From assembly GCA_965601665.1 (NCBI GenBank), contig OZ271833.1, positions 2,046,001 to 2,110,000 on the forward strand: a stretch of 64,000 bases of DNA. Reading direction: 5' to 3'. The position numbers and the translations under genes are program-made. The notes beneath the pieces are model-generated. The model saw only the letters and a list, made by a program, of their open reading frames with translations, did no database searches and was not told the DNA's origin. Positions 17,529 through 26,123 of this stretch are shown piece after piece (positions within the stretch are counted from its first letter, which is position 1; the number at the start of each line of letters is the position of its first letter). This DNA comes from JANQNX01 sp965601665. GTDB taxonomy: Bacteria > Pseudomonadota > Gammaproteobacteria > Eutrophobiales > Eutrophobiaceae.

Positions 17529-17909
17529 TCAGGCCGCCTGAACAGGAATATGGTCCTTGATCCGGGTAATGTTGTTTTCTTCATCGAGATAGATCAGCGT
17601 TGGTTTGAACCTGCTGATATCGCTTTCATTGATGCGACCGTAGGCACAAATGATAACGCGGTCACCTGGATTGGCCTTGTGGGCAGCCGCACCATTTACA
17701 GAAATAACCTTTGAGTTATCCTCTGCCCGGATTGCATAGGTAGTAAACCGCTCACCATTAGTGATGTTGTAAATCTGAATTTGCTCGTACTCGTGAATAC
17801 CTGCTTTATCCAACAGGGCGCCGTCAATGGCGCATGAGCCGTCATAATCCAGCTCTGAATGAGTAACACAAGCCTGGTGCAATTTGGTTTTTAAGACTGT
17901 TATTTCCAT
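17529..17909 (-). CDS. panD: Aspartate 1-decarboxylase proenzyme
   Basis: Makes beta-alanine from aspartate for pantothenate synthesis. The self-cleavage site Gly24-Ser25 (YDGSCAIDG) that yields the pyruvoyl cofactor is intact; 126 residues is normal. Last of the run panB-panC-panD, 53 nt after panC, and followed directly by a bidirectional terminator. All three pantothenate genes except panE are here. Confidence 0.97.
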   Translation of the reverse strand: MEITVLKTKLHQACVTHSELDYDGSCAIDGALLDKAGIHEYEQIQIYNITNGERFTTYAIRAEDNSKVISVNGAAAHKANPGDRVIICAYGRINESDISRFKPTLIYLDEENNITRIKDHIPVQAA

Positions 17910-17962
17910 TATAATTCAATAACTTATTTTTTTATGACCCGATGATGACAGGTGTTTCCGGG

Positions 17963-18805
17963 TCAATCATAGGTATGCACTGCAACATTGTCAATCAGGC
18001 GCGCTTTACCAAGCCAGGCGGCCGCAATAATAACCAGTTTATTGTGCTGCGGCGATTGCAGCGTGGTCGCATCCCTGATGCTAACGTAATCTGGCCTGAA
18101 ACCTGCCTCAACCAACTCGCGCAGCGCTTGTTGTTCCATGTCGGCAAAGTTGTTTTCGCCATGTTTGATAGACGCCGCGAGTTGTTGCAGACACTGGTAA
18201 AGCAAGGCAGCCTGTTCCCGCTCGGCGGTCGACAGATACTGGTTCCTTGAACTCATTGCCAGGCCATTGGCTTCACGGATGATAGGGGCGCCAATAATCG
18301 TTACCGGAATATTCAGATCCTGTACCAGGCGGCGAATCACCAGCAACTGTTGGTAGTCTTTCTCACCAAATACAGCAACGTCAGGTTGCACTATGTTTAG
18401 CAGTTTGGCCACAATGGTGGCCACACCCTTGAAGTGACCGGGGCGGTATTCACCACAGAATATGGAATCCAGTGCTGGCACAGTGACCTCGGTGTTCAAA
18501 TCAGCGGGATAGAGTACACTGACATCAGGCATGAATACGATATCAACATTCATGCCCTGGAGTTTTTCAAGGTCTGCGTCCGGCGTTCGAGGATAGTCAC
18601 CAAAATCCTCACCTTCAACAAACTGACCGGGATTCACAAAAATACTGACTACAACAATATCGGCATTTTTGCGGGCAATGGAAACCAGTGATAGATGGCC
18701 TGCGTGAAGGTTGCCCATGGTAGGTACCAGCGCAATCGATTTCCCGGCCTGCCTTAATATTTGCAGGGCGTTGCGTAGATCGGTAATCGTTTGTATTAGC
18801 TGCAT
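17963..18805 (-). CDS. panC: Pantothenate synthetase
   Basis: ATP-dependent condensation of pantoate with beta-alanine. Family landmarks are VPTMGNLHAGHLSLV (residues 27-41, HIGH-like), FVNPGQF, GEKDYQQL and the MSSRNQYLS (KMSKS-like) motif. 280 residues, normal. It begins 2 nt after the panB stop and is very likely co-translated with it. Confidence 0.97.
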   Translation of the reverse strand: MQLIQTITDLRNALQILRQAGKSIALVPTMGNLHAGHLSLVSIARKNADIVVVSIFVNPGQFVEGEDFGDYPRTPDADLEKLQGMNVDIVFMPDVSVLYPADLNTEVTVPALDSIFCGEYRPGHFKGVATIVAKLLNIVQPDVAVFGEKDYQQLLVIRRLVQDLNIPVTIIGAPIIREANGLAMSSRNQYLSTAEREQAALLYQCLQQLAASIKHGENNFADMEQQALRELVEAGFRPDYVSIRDATTLQSPQHNKLVIIAAAWLGKARLIDNVAVHTYD

Positions 18806-18807
18806 GA

Positions 18808-19590
18808 CTAAAAGCTGTTTTCGAGCGCCGGAAAAGAACGTGCTTTAACTGCATTCACGTAGGCAGCAAACGCATTGGCTATAGAGCCATTTTCCTGTAA
18901 AAAGTCCCTGCAAAATGTTGCCAGTTTTGGTGACATACCTAACATGTCATGCGCAACGAGTACCTGGCCGTCGCAATCAATACCGGCGCCGATACCAATT
19001 GTGGGTATCGATAACTCTGCTGTCACCGCGGCGGCAACGCTGGCCGGTATACATTCCAGTACCAGGCAACGAATACCTGCCTGCTCAAGCGCCAACGCAT
19101 CCTGTCGAAGTTGATTAGCAGCCTCTTCGGTGCGGGCCTGGACCCGGTAACCGCCCATTTCGTCAATTGACTGCGGCATCAACCCTAGATGACCACAAAC
19201 CGGGATACCTTTTTCATGTAAGCACGCCACTATATCAAGCACTGCTTGTCCACCCTCGAGCTTGACCATTTGTGCGCCACCCTCGTTTACGAGTCTTGAC
19301 GCATTTTGCAATGCCTGTTCCACAGTCGAATAACTCATATATGGCATGTCGGTAATGATTAAGGGTTCATTAACAGCAGCGCTGACGATTCTGGAATGAT
19401 AAATCATGTCATCCATGGTGACGCCAAGCGTGGTGTCATTGCCTTGCAAGACCATTCCAAGCGAATCGCCAACCAGTAACACATCTACGCCTGCCTTCTC
19501 CTGTAAGCGGGCAAAAGTAGCGTCATACGATGTCAGGCAGGCAATTTTTTCTGCCGACTGCTTCATGGAAATTAAATCAGCGGGTCGCAT
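18808..19590 (-). CDS. panB: 3-methyl-2-oxobutanoate hydroxymethyltransferase
   Basis: Adds a hydroxymethyl group from 5,10-methylene-THF to ketoisovalerate to give ketopantoate. Shows CLTSYDATFARL, LLVGDSLGMV, metal-binding residues in the GDSLGMV and VKLEGG stretches, and GHLGLMPQS. 260 residues, normal. It follows a deoxynucleoside kinase gene after 9 nt and is coupled to panC. Confidence 0.97.
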   Translation of the reverse strand: MRPADLISMKQSAEKIACLTSYDATFARLQEKAGVDVLLVGDSLGMVLQGNDTTLGVTMDDMIYHSRIVSAAVNEPLIITDMPYMSYSTVEQALQNASRLVNEGGAQMVKLEGGQAVLDIVACLHEKGIPVCGHLGLMPQSIDEMGGYRVQARTEEAANQLRQDALALEQAGIRCLVLECIPASVAAAVTAELSIPTIGIGAGIDCDGQVLVAHDMLGMSPKLATFCRDFLQENGSIANAFAAYVNAVKARSFPALENSF

Positions 19591-19599
19591 ACGCCAGTC

Positions 19600-20238
19600 C
19601 TAACGCGGGTTAAAAAAATGTCTGCCCGGCGGCAGTTGGTTAATATGTTCAAGCAACAGGTCATAGTTTTTCTGGTTTGAAGACAGATTGAAGTCCTCGG
19701 TATTAACGATCAATAAGGGCGCACCGGAGTAATAATAGAAAAACTCGATATAGGCATCGGATATTTTTTTCAGGTAATCACGCTTGATTGGGCGTTCAAT
19801 CTCCCGTCCTCTTTGCTCAATACGTCGCATTAAATCATCTACCGGCGCCTGTAAATAAATGACCAGGTCCGGTGTCGGCACATTCAGCGTGAGCCTGTCA
19901 TAAACCTGGTGATATAAAGCCAGTTCTTCGTCATCCAGTGTTACCGAGGCGAACAGCTTATCTTTGTCGATCAGGAAGTCAGATACATGTACCGGCTGAA
20001 ACAGGTCGGTTTGCCGCAGGGCCTCGATTTGCTTGGCGCGTTGAAACAGGAAAAAAAGCTGGGTTGGTAACGCCGCCGTTTTTGGCTCGGCATAAAACCG
20101 TGGCAGGAACGGGTTGTTTTCAGCCTGCTCCAGCAGCAGGTCCGTGTTAAGTGTTGTGGCCAGTTTTGTTGCCAGCGTGGTTTTACCAACACCTATAGGC
20201 CCTTCAACGACAATGTAATCTGGCCCACCCTGCTTCAT
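19600..20238 (-). CDS. Deoxynucleoside kinase family protein
   Basis: P-loop kinase of the dNK (dCK/dGK/TK2-like) family, 212 residues, with GPIGVGKTT at about residues 14-22, an ERS-like substrate loop region and the arginine-rich lid (MRRIEQRGREIERP). Family members phosphorylate deoxynucleosides for salvage; which base is used cannot be read here. The gene is translationally coupled to folK (ATGA overlap of 4 nt) and followed by panB, an arrangement shared by many gammaproteobacteria. Confidence 0.85.
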   Translation of the reverse strand: MKQGGPDYIVVEGPIGVGKTTLATKLATTLNTDLLLEQAENNPFLPRFYAEPKTAALPTQLFFLFQRAKQIEALRQTDLFQPVHVSDFLIDKDKLFASVTLDDEELALYHQVYDRLTLNVPTPDLVIYLQAPVDDLMRRIEQRGREIERPIKRDYLKKISDAYIEFFYYYSGAPLLIVNTEDFNLSSNQKNYDLLLEHINQLPPGRHFFNPR

Positions 20239-20714
20239 ATGAGTTGCTCCGGCATTGCTTGCTTGGCGTTTGCCAACACGTCACTAACGCGTCCAAGGCC
20301 CGGGATTGACCAGTTGGGCTCTATCTCTGCCCAGGGCTTGAGCACAAAAGTACGATTTGCAATTTCAGGGTGTGGAATCGTCAACCTGTCTGATGCGATG
20401 CTGCTATTACCGTAAGCCAGTATATCGAGATCAAGGGTCCGTTCGCCCCAGTGCCGCAAACGGCGACGACCATGCCGGTTTTCCAGTTCCTGCAGTGCAT
20501 CCAGCAAATCCAGAGGTTTCAGGTCAGTTTCAAGCATCGCCACGGCATTAATAAAATCATCCTGGTCTTGCGGACCAACCGGGCTACTACGGTACAGGGA
20601 AGAATGCTGCAGCAACTGCGTGGTCTCTAACTCTGCCAACTCGTTCACCGCGCTGGATACCTGCTGCACAGGTGATTCAAGATTGCTGCCCAGACCAACG
20701 AATACTATCGTCAT
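20235..20714 (-). CDS. folK: 2-amino-4-hydroxy-6-hydroxymethyldihydropteridine pyrophosphokinase
   Basis: HPPK, which pyrophosphorylates the pterin alcohol in folate synthesis. Visible are VGLGSNLESP at the N terminus, the SSPVGPQDQDDFINAV loop, RWGERTLDLDILAY-like motif (HWGERTLDLDILAYG) and IPHPEI. I prefer ATG 20714 over the GTG 3 nt earlier; both overlap the pcnB stop, so translation is coupled. 159 residues, normal. Confidence 0.95.
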   Translation of the reverse strand: MTIVFVGLGSNLESPVQQVSSAVNELAELETTQLLQHSSLYRSSPVGPQDQDDFINAVAMLETDLKPLDLLDALQELENRHGRRRLRHWGERTLDLDILAYGNSSIASDRLTIPHPEIANRTFVLKPWAEIEPNWSIPGLGRVSDVLANAKQAMPEQLI

Positions 20715-22033
20715 CACTGGTCTTGTTTTCTTGGGCGGCGCCCCCTGCGCCGCCGTGACCGATTCGCCGTTGTTTTTTTGTGTCGGCTATCACTTTGTGG
20801 GTTCTCCACCTGTTGCTCAGTCCAGTACTGGACCTGCTCTTGCAGCGGTTCGCCGGCCTGGGCGCGAAGCAGTAAAAAATCATAGGCCGCCCTGAAACGG
20901 GGGTGCATCAGCACCCTGAAGGAACGTTTACCGATGCGTTTCAAGCGTACCTGTAAAGACCAGATATCCCTGGCAAACTGGGTAAAACGACGGGGCATGG
21001 CGGTACTGGATATTTGTCTTGAGATAACAGTGTCACCGGCCAGTTGCACCGCCTCCATTTCTGACAATGCATGACCAAGATGTTCCTCTGCCTCGACGCG
21101 CATTGGTTCCCACAGGAAAGCCGCGAGCAGGAAACCCGGTGTCACCGAGTTACCCTCGGCCAGGCGCTGATCAGTATTTTTCAATGCCTGGGTTATGAAG
21201 CCATGTGGATAGTCTTTCTCGACGGTATCGAGCAGAACATCGGTTTGCGGAAACAGGTATTTAAACAGGCCATAATGGCGCAGGGACTCATACGTTTGCA
21301 GCGCCGAGCCGCCCATAAACAGCTTTAACATTTCTTCAAACAGTCGGGCTGGAGGAATGTCGGCGAGCATGCCCGCGTAATTATTGATTGGTGCCTCGGT
21401 ATCAGGGTGAATACGTAAACCGAGTTTTGCAGCGAAGCGAACGGCCCTCAGCATGCGTACGGGATCTTCAATATATCGCTGCGCCGGATCGCCGATCAGT
21501 CGTAACTGTCCCTGCTCCAGGTCGTTTACGCCACCCACATAATCGACAATTGAAAAATCCTCAATATTGTAAAACAGGGCATTGACTGTGAAATCACGGC
21601 GCCAGACATCATCATCAATGTCGCCATAAACATTATCACGCACGATGCGTCCCTGTTCGACCTGCCCATCACCTGCATCAGACACGTGATGCGGCGCCCT
21701 GAATGTCGAGACCTCAATAATCTCGGTACCAAAACGGACATGGGCCAGCCTGAAACGCCGACCAATTAAACGACAGTTACGAAATAATTCGCGAATCTGT
21801 TCCGGGTGCGCATCGGTAACAACGTCAAAATCCTTGGGCTCTCGACCCAACAGCAGATCACGCACACCACCACCTACCAGGTAGGATTTGTAACCGGCAT
21901 TTTTTAGTCGATATAAAACTTTTAACGCGTTTTCGCTAATCTGGGCACGCGACACATTATGATTTTCGCGTGCGATGATTCGCGGTTTAGGCTTTAATCG
22001 GGAAATGTTGTCAGCGCTGGTAGTACTTGCCAT
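20714..22033 (-). CDS. pcnB: Poly(A) polymerase I
   Basis: Adds 3' poly(A) tails to RNA, promoting decay. A class II nucleotidyltransferase head with LVGGGVRDLLLG and the catalytic DFDVVTDA pair is followed by RRDFTVNALFYN and an RNA-binding domain; PcnB rather than CCA-adding enzyme is indicated by the long C-terminal part and the basic tail (RRRRGRRPRK). 439 residues. First gene of pcnB-folK-dNK-panBCD, so its promoter lies in the 185-bp gap facing the glycosyltransferase gene. Confidence 0.92.
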   Translation of the reverse strand: MASTTSADNISRLKPKPRIIARENHNVSRAQISENALKVLYRLKNAGYKSYLVGGGVRDLLLGREPKDFDVVTDAHPEQIRELFRNCRLIGRRFRLAHVRFGTEIIEVSTFRAPHHVSDAGDGQVEQGRIVRDNVYGDIDDDVWRRDFTVNALFYNIEDFSIVDYVGGVNDLEQGQLRLIGDPAQRYIEDPVRMLRAVRFAAKLGLRIHPDTEAPINNYAGMLADIPPARLFEEMLKLFMGGSALQTYESLRHYGLFKYLFPQTDVLLDTVEKDYPHGFITQALKNTDQRLAEGNSVTPGFLLAAFLWEPMRVEAEEHLGHALSEMEAVQLAGDTVISRQISSTAMPRRFTQFARDIWSLQVRLKRIGKRSFRVLMHPRFRAAYDFLLLRAQAGEPLQEQVQYWTEQQVENPQSDSRHKKTTANRSRRRRGRRPRKQDQ

Positions 22034-22142
22034 GCAAGATATGTATCAATCATTCAGGATCTGCATTCTATAAACAACCCTGCCAGATTACCATTTATAT
22101 AAACTGCAATAATGTGATTTGCATGAGCCATATGTCCGTCTT

Positions 22143-22157
22143 GCTCTATATATGAGC
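22143..22157. repeat. Inverted repeat GCTC-N7-GAGC in divergent intergenic region
   Basis: GCTC at 22143-22146 and GAGC at 22154-22157 flank TATATAT in the gap between pcnB and the glycosyltransferase gene. It could be an operator for either divergent gene; nothing else supports this. Confidence 0.3.
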
Positions 22158-22218
22158 ATCACATAACTGCGTTTAATCATGTACTATTCATCCACTTTAT
22201 AGAGGAAAACTCCCTGAT

Positions 22219-23316
22219 ATGTCTGGCGGCCCAGAACTGACCATCGTGGTTCCTACCTACAATGAAGTCGATAATGTCGCACGACTGGTCGACCTGTTGT
22301 CCACAGCGCTGCATGAAACACATTGGGAAGTTATCTTTGTAGACGACAATTCGCCAGACCAAACCAGCGACAAGCTACGCAAAATGGCACTACAAGACCG
22401 GAGAGTCAGATGCCTGCAGCGCATTGAACGAAGAGGACTCTCTTCTGCTGTAATCGAAGGAATACTGGCGAGCTCTGCACCTTATATATGCGTGATGGAT
22501 GCAGACCTGCAACATGATGAACAAATTATCCTCACCATGCTCGCCGAGCTGAAGTCTGGACAGGACATGGTTGTTGCCAGTCGCTATGTTGCCAATGCCA
22601 GTACCGGCGAATTGTCTGAAAATCGCGTCAAGATCAGCAAGGCGGCGACTCTCCTGGGCAACCTTGTACTCGATCAAGAACTAAGTGACCCAATGAGCGG
22701 TTTTTTCATGCTACGCAGAAAACTGTTCGAACATGTTTCACCTAAGCTTTCCGGCAAGGGCTTCAAGATCTTGCTCGATATCATTGCCAGTACCAGCGAA
22801 CCATTGCGGCTCAAGGAAGTACCGTATCACATGAAAAAGCGTGAGCATGGTGAAAGCAAACTCTCGGTGATTGTTGTCTGGGAATTCTTCTCGCTACTTG
22901 CCAACAAGCTTTTTGGTCGTTACCTGCCCTTGCGCTTTGTCATGTTTACGTCGGTCGGCCTTAGCGGAGTAGGCGTACACCTAATTGTGCTTTACCTTGT
23001 TCATAAATTGATGCTGCAACAATTTATTGTTGCCCAGGTCAGCGCCACGTTTGTCGCCATGACCAGTAATTACTTTTTAAATAATTTGCTAACGTTCAAT
23101 GACAACAGGCACAAGGGAGCCAGGATGTTGTCAGGTTTATTGAGTTTTTATATTACGTGTTCTCTCGGCGCGTTAATTAATGTGGCTGTAGCTGCTTCGG
23201 CCTTTGAAATAGGTATGACCTGGTGGCTTGCCGGACTGTGTGGTGCGCTTGCCGGCGCAGTCTGGAATTTTGCCCTGTCTACAACCTACACATGGAGACG
23301 GGGCAGGGTAAATTAA
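22219..23316 (+). CDS. GT2 family glycosyltransferase fused to a GtrA-like membrane domain
   Basis: A 365-residue two-part protein. Residues about 1-230 form a GT2 domain of the polyprenyl-phosphate mannosyl/glucosyltransferase (DPM1-like) type with VVPTYNEVDNV, FVDDNSPD and the metal-binding MDADLQHDE motif. Residues about 235-360 hold four membrane helices of the GtrA family. Such proteins load a sugar on undecaprenyl phosphate and help move it across the inner membrane. The acceptor is unknown. The next gene, an RDD protein, starts 3 nt after its stop. No glycan gene cluster surrounds it. Confidence 0.85.
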   Translation: MSGGPELTIVVPTYNEVDNVARLVDLLSTALHETHWEVIFVDDNSPDQTSDKLRKMALQDRRVRCLQRIERRGLSSAVIEGILASSAPYICVMDADLQHDEQIILTMLAELKSGQDMVVASRYVANASTGELSENRVKISKAATLLGNLVLDQELSDPMSGFFMLRRKLFEHVSPKLSGKGFKILLDIIASTSEPLRLKEVPYHMKKREHGESKLSVIVVWEFFSLLANKLFGRYLPLRFVMFTSVGLSGVGVHLIVLYLVHKLMLQQFIVAQVSATFVAMTSNYFLNNLLTFNDNRHKGARMLSGLLSFYITCSLGALINVAVAASAFEIGMTWWLAGLCGALAGAVWNFALSTTYTWRRGRVN

Positions 23317-23319
23317 TAT

Positions 23320-23742
23320 ATGACTGATGAACGTTATGTATCACCATTAAGACATTTTGCCGCCATCTGTTATGACATAATGATGTTGGTGTCAGTGCTA
23401 TTTGTTTTCACGCTTGTCATTCTTCCGCTCGCGAGTAGCAGTGCCATTGAAAGCGGCAATCTCGCTTATAATGTTTACCTGCTGCTTTTGAGTTACCTCT
23501 ATTTTTGCTGGCAATGGATAAATGGCGGTCAAACGCTGGGCATGAAAAGCTGGCGCATCCAGGTCACTAACCTTGATGGCCAGTCTTTGAACCTGCAACA
23601 GGCCAGCGTCAGGTTCTTTGCAGCAATCCTCTCATGGCTGGCTTTTGGTTTGGGTTTTGTCTGGCGTCTTATCGATCGCGACAGGTTAACCTGGCATGAC
23701 AGGCTGTCAGCTACGCAGCTGGTTTTGCATAGTAAATCATAA
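23320..23742 (+). CDS. RDD family membrane protein
   Basis: A 140-residue membrane protein with about three helices, containing the conserved RDD-family pattern: basic and aspartate residues in GMKSWRIQV and the C-terminal RDRLTWHDRLSATQLV. Role unknown; some RDD proteins are Na+/H+ antiporters. It begins 3 nt after the glycosyltransferase and ends 3 nt before the convergent lptG stop, so the two transcripts must overlap. Confidence 0.8.
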   Translation: MTDERYVSPLRHFAAICYDIMMLVSVLFVFTLVILPLASSSAIESGNLAYNVYLLLLSYLYFCWQWINGGQTLGMKSWRIQVTNLDGQSLNLQQASVRFFAAILSWLAFGLGFVWRLIDRDRLTWHDRLSATQLVLHSKS

Positions 23743-23745
23743 AGC

Positions 23746-24807
23746 TCAGGGCTGCTTTCGAATGCAATAAGTCACGTATAGCAATACAGCCACGGTTGGT
23801 ATACTCACACTAACGAAGGCATTCAGGCCATAAACGATGCCCAGGTGACTGGCTACCTGGTTAAACAGATGAAACAGTATCCCCAGCATCGCCCCAAAAA
23901 AAACCCTTTGCCCTATGGATACAGTTCGCGCCTCACTTTTTACAACGGTTAATGCCAGCAGGATCATGGCAATAATTGAAAATGGGCTGATTAGTTTGGA
24001 CCAGAATGCCTGTTCATAGAGTGCAGTACTCTGGTTGTTTGCCCGCAGGTAGCGCATGTAGCTTACCAGCCCGTACAGAGATAAATGCTGTGGCCTGACA
24101 GTAACCAGCTCGATCACTTCCGGCTTGAGCAAGACGTTCCACTCGGCCTTGTTATATTCGCTACGCTGTATACGTTCATCGCTAATGGAATAGTGCTGGA
24201 TATCGCTTAACAACCATTGGCCTGAACTGTAGCTCGCCTCTCGGGCCTTGATCGTTGCGCGAAGTTCACCGTTATCATCAAACTCATAAACGGTTATGTC
24301 CTGCAGTCGATCGTCAGGCAATACCGCTTTTATATTAATAAAGTTATTGCCATCCCGTGACCAGAGGCCATGTCTTGTCTGCATTGAAATTTCGCTGGTC
24401 TGGGCGACAGAACGTAACTCCTGCGCGGTTCTTTCACTGCCTGGCGCGATGAATTCGCTCACCAGCATAGCAAGCGTAATGATAACGATACCTGTTTTAA
24501 CAAGCGCCCAGGATAATTGCAGTCTCGACAAACCCGATGTGCGCATAACGGCAAGCTCACTGCTGTTCGCCAGCATACCAAGTGTAGCCATGGCAGCAAT
24601 CACCGTGGCGATAGGTAATAACTCGATAGTTATTCGCGGTATCGTCAACACGACGTACTGAATTGCCTCTAACACACCGTAATTGCCAACCCCGGTATCA
24701 CCCAGTTGGTCAACAAGGGTAAAGAACGAAAATATGGCTATGAGCACGAACAATGCGAGCAGGCAGTTCGCAATGAGGCTGCGGCCAATATATCTATCCA
24801 GTACCAT
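23746..24807 (-). CDS. lptG: LPS export permease LptG
   Basis: Inner-membrane permease subunit of the LptB2FG transporter that extracts lipopolysaccharide. Six helices with a large periplasmic beta-jellyroll between helices 3 and 4. The ATG at 24807 (MVLDRYIGRSLI) with GGCAGG upstream matches the known LptG N terminus; it overlaps lptF by 14 nt, so the two are coupled. About 353 residues, normal. Convergent with the RDD gene at its 3' end. Confidence 0.95.
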   Translation of the reverse strand: MVLDRYIGRSLIANCLLALFVLIAIFSFFTLVDQLGDTGVGNYGVLEAIQYVVLTIPRITIELLPIATVIAAMATLGMLANSSELAVMRTSGLSRLQLSWALVKTGIVIITLAMLVSEFIAPGSERTAQELRSVAQTSEISMQTRHGLWSRDGNNFINIKAVLPDDRLQDITVYEFDDNGELRATIKAREASYSSGQWLLSDIQHYSISDERIQRSEYNKAEWNVLLKPEVIELVTVRPQHLSLYGLVSYMRYLRANNQSTALYEQAFWSKLISPFSIIAMILLALTVVKSEARTVSIGQRVFFGAMLGILFHLFNQVASHLGIVYGLNAFVSVSIPTVAVLLYVTYCIRKQP

Positions 24808-25909
24808 CAGCCTGCCCGGTCGCTGTGCGACGCTTGTTGCGAGGAAAATAATAAAACAGGAACAGCACACCAGCCAGCAATAGGTGTACCCACCATAGTC
24901 CAATAAAAACCGGGAGCACCTCGCGTCGTACCAGTGTTTGCGATATACCCAGCAGGTTGCTGTATATCAGGTAGATAGAAATAGCGATCACGAACGGGGC
25001 AAAGCGTCGCTCTTCACGGGTATGTGTTTGTATCAATAACACCGACAGCCACGGTAACATCAGGCAGCCAATAACCATGGATATTCGCCACTGCAGTTCT
25101 GCCTTGTGCACTTTTTTGTCAGAGTTGAACAGCGTACCTGTAGTGAGAGCATCGGTCTTCAGTCCCGATTCGCTCACCTTTGCTGCCTCGGTCAGCAACG
25201 CATAGGTCTCGAAATCAATGATCTGGTAATTTAACTGACCGGGCTCCATCACGTAGCGACTGCCATTGTTAAACTCGATATAACGGTTGCCTGATTCCTG
25301 GTCATCACGAAACCGGGCGCTTTCAGCAGTTAACACGCCGCTCTTTGCATCTCGAGGTTTAACATCGTCCTGTTTTACATGCAGGAACACATCCTCCATG
25401 GCCAGCTTGTCCTCGGATGAGCGCTGCACATAGACAATTCTTTCACCCTTACTGAACTCCTTGAACTGACCGGGACGGATACCGGCGATATCTGCGCGTT
25501 GTTTGGCAATCTCCTTTAACGCAAACAGTCGCTGCTCGGCCCATGGGGCAACATACAACGTGATTATCGCTGCAAGGACACAGAAAACGGCCGCGAAACG
25601 AGTGACGACCTGCAACTGGAAACGTCGGCTGAGGCCGGCAGCAAGCATGACAACCAATTCGCGATCGTGCGCCATCCTGGCAAAAGCCAGTAACATGGCC
25701 ACGAGAATAGCGACAGGCAGAATCTTTGGCATCGTTGCCAGCATCTTGAATGCCAGCATTTGTAACACCAGGTCGCCTGGTATACGGCCTTCGGCAGCAG
25801 CAGCCAGGAAGCCAACAAAACGATTGCTGGTAAAAATAAGGATTAGCAACCCGAGTATCCACAACAGCCTGGATAGGAGTTCGCGGTAAATATAGCGTTG
25901 AATGATCAC
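24794..25909 (-). CDS. lptF: LPS export permease LptF
   Basis: Partner of LptG in the LPS extraction complex. 371 residues with the typical IIQRYIYRELL N terminus, helices at both ends and the periplasmic jellyroll domain between. The start codon is GTG at 25909. It is divergent from pepA across 214 bp, the classic enterobacterial arrangement. Confidence 0.95.
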   Translation of the reverse strand: MIIQRYIYRELLSRLLWILGLLILIFTSNRFVGFLAAAAEGRIPGDLVLQMLAFKMLATMPKILPVAILVAMLLAFARMAHDRELVVMLAAGLSRRFQLQVVTRFAAVFCVLAAIITLYVAPWAEQRLFALKEIAKQRADIAGIRPGQFKEFSKGERIVYVQRSSEDKLAMEDVFLHVKQDDVKPRDAKSGVLTAESARFRDDQESGNRYIEFNNGSRYVMEPGQLNYQIIDFETYALLTEAAKVSESGLKTDALTTGTLFNSDKKVHKAELQWRISMVIGCLMLPWLSVLLIQTHTREERRFAPFVIAISIYLIYSNLLGISQTLVRREVLPVFIGLWWVHLLLAGVLFLFYYFPRNKRRTATGQADGTG

Positions 25910-26123
25910 GAATTTGTCTGGTTGTGTCCTGTAAGGTTTTGCCTAGTCAAGGATAAATGAATAAACTTGTCAAATTAGGCAGCAAATTTGAGTTTTTACC
26001 CGTTTTTTACAAAAAGCCCAACTGCCGGGATTCTTTCTTTAGTACCTGACTATGTGTTTAATATCAGGAATATAAAGCATTTTTTTGAACCAGGGCACCT
26101 GGTCACAACAATCTGGAGCAACT

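Noticed and set aside
22115..22164. CRP-like half sites (TGTGA and TCACA) in the pcnB-glycosyltransferase gap
   Set aside because: The halves are about 40 bp apart, not the 6 bp needed for a CRP site.
24808..24903. 32-codon N-terminal extension of lptG
   Set aside because: Falls inside lptF, lacks LptG similarity; ATG 24807 has a better ribosome site.
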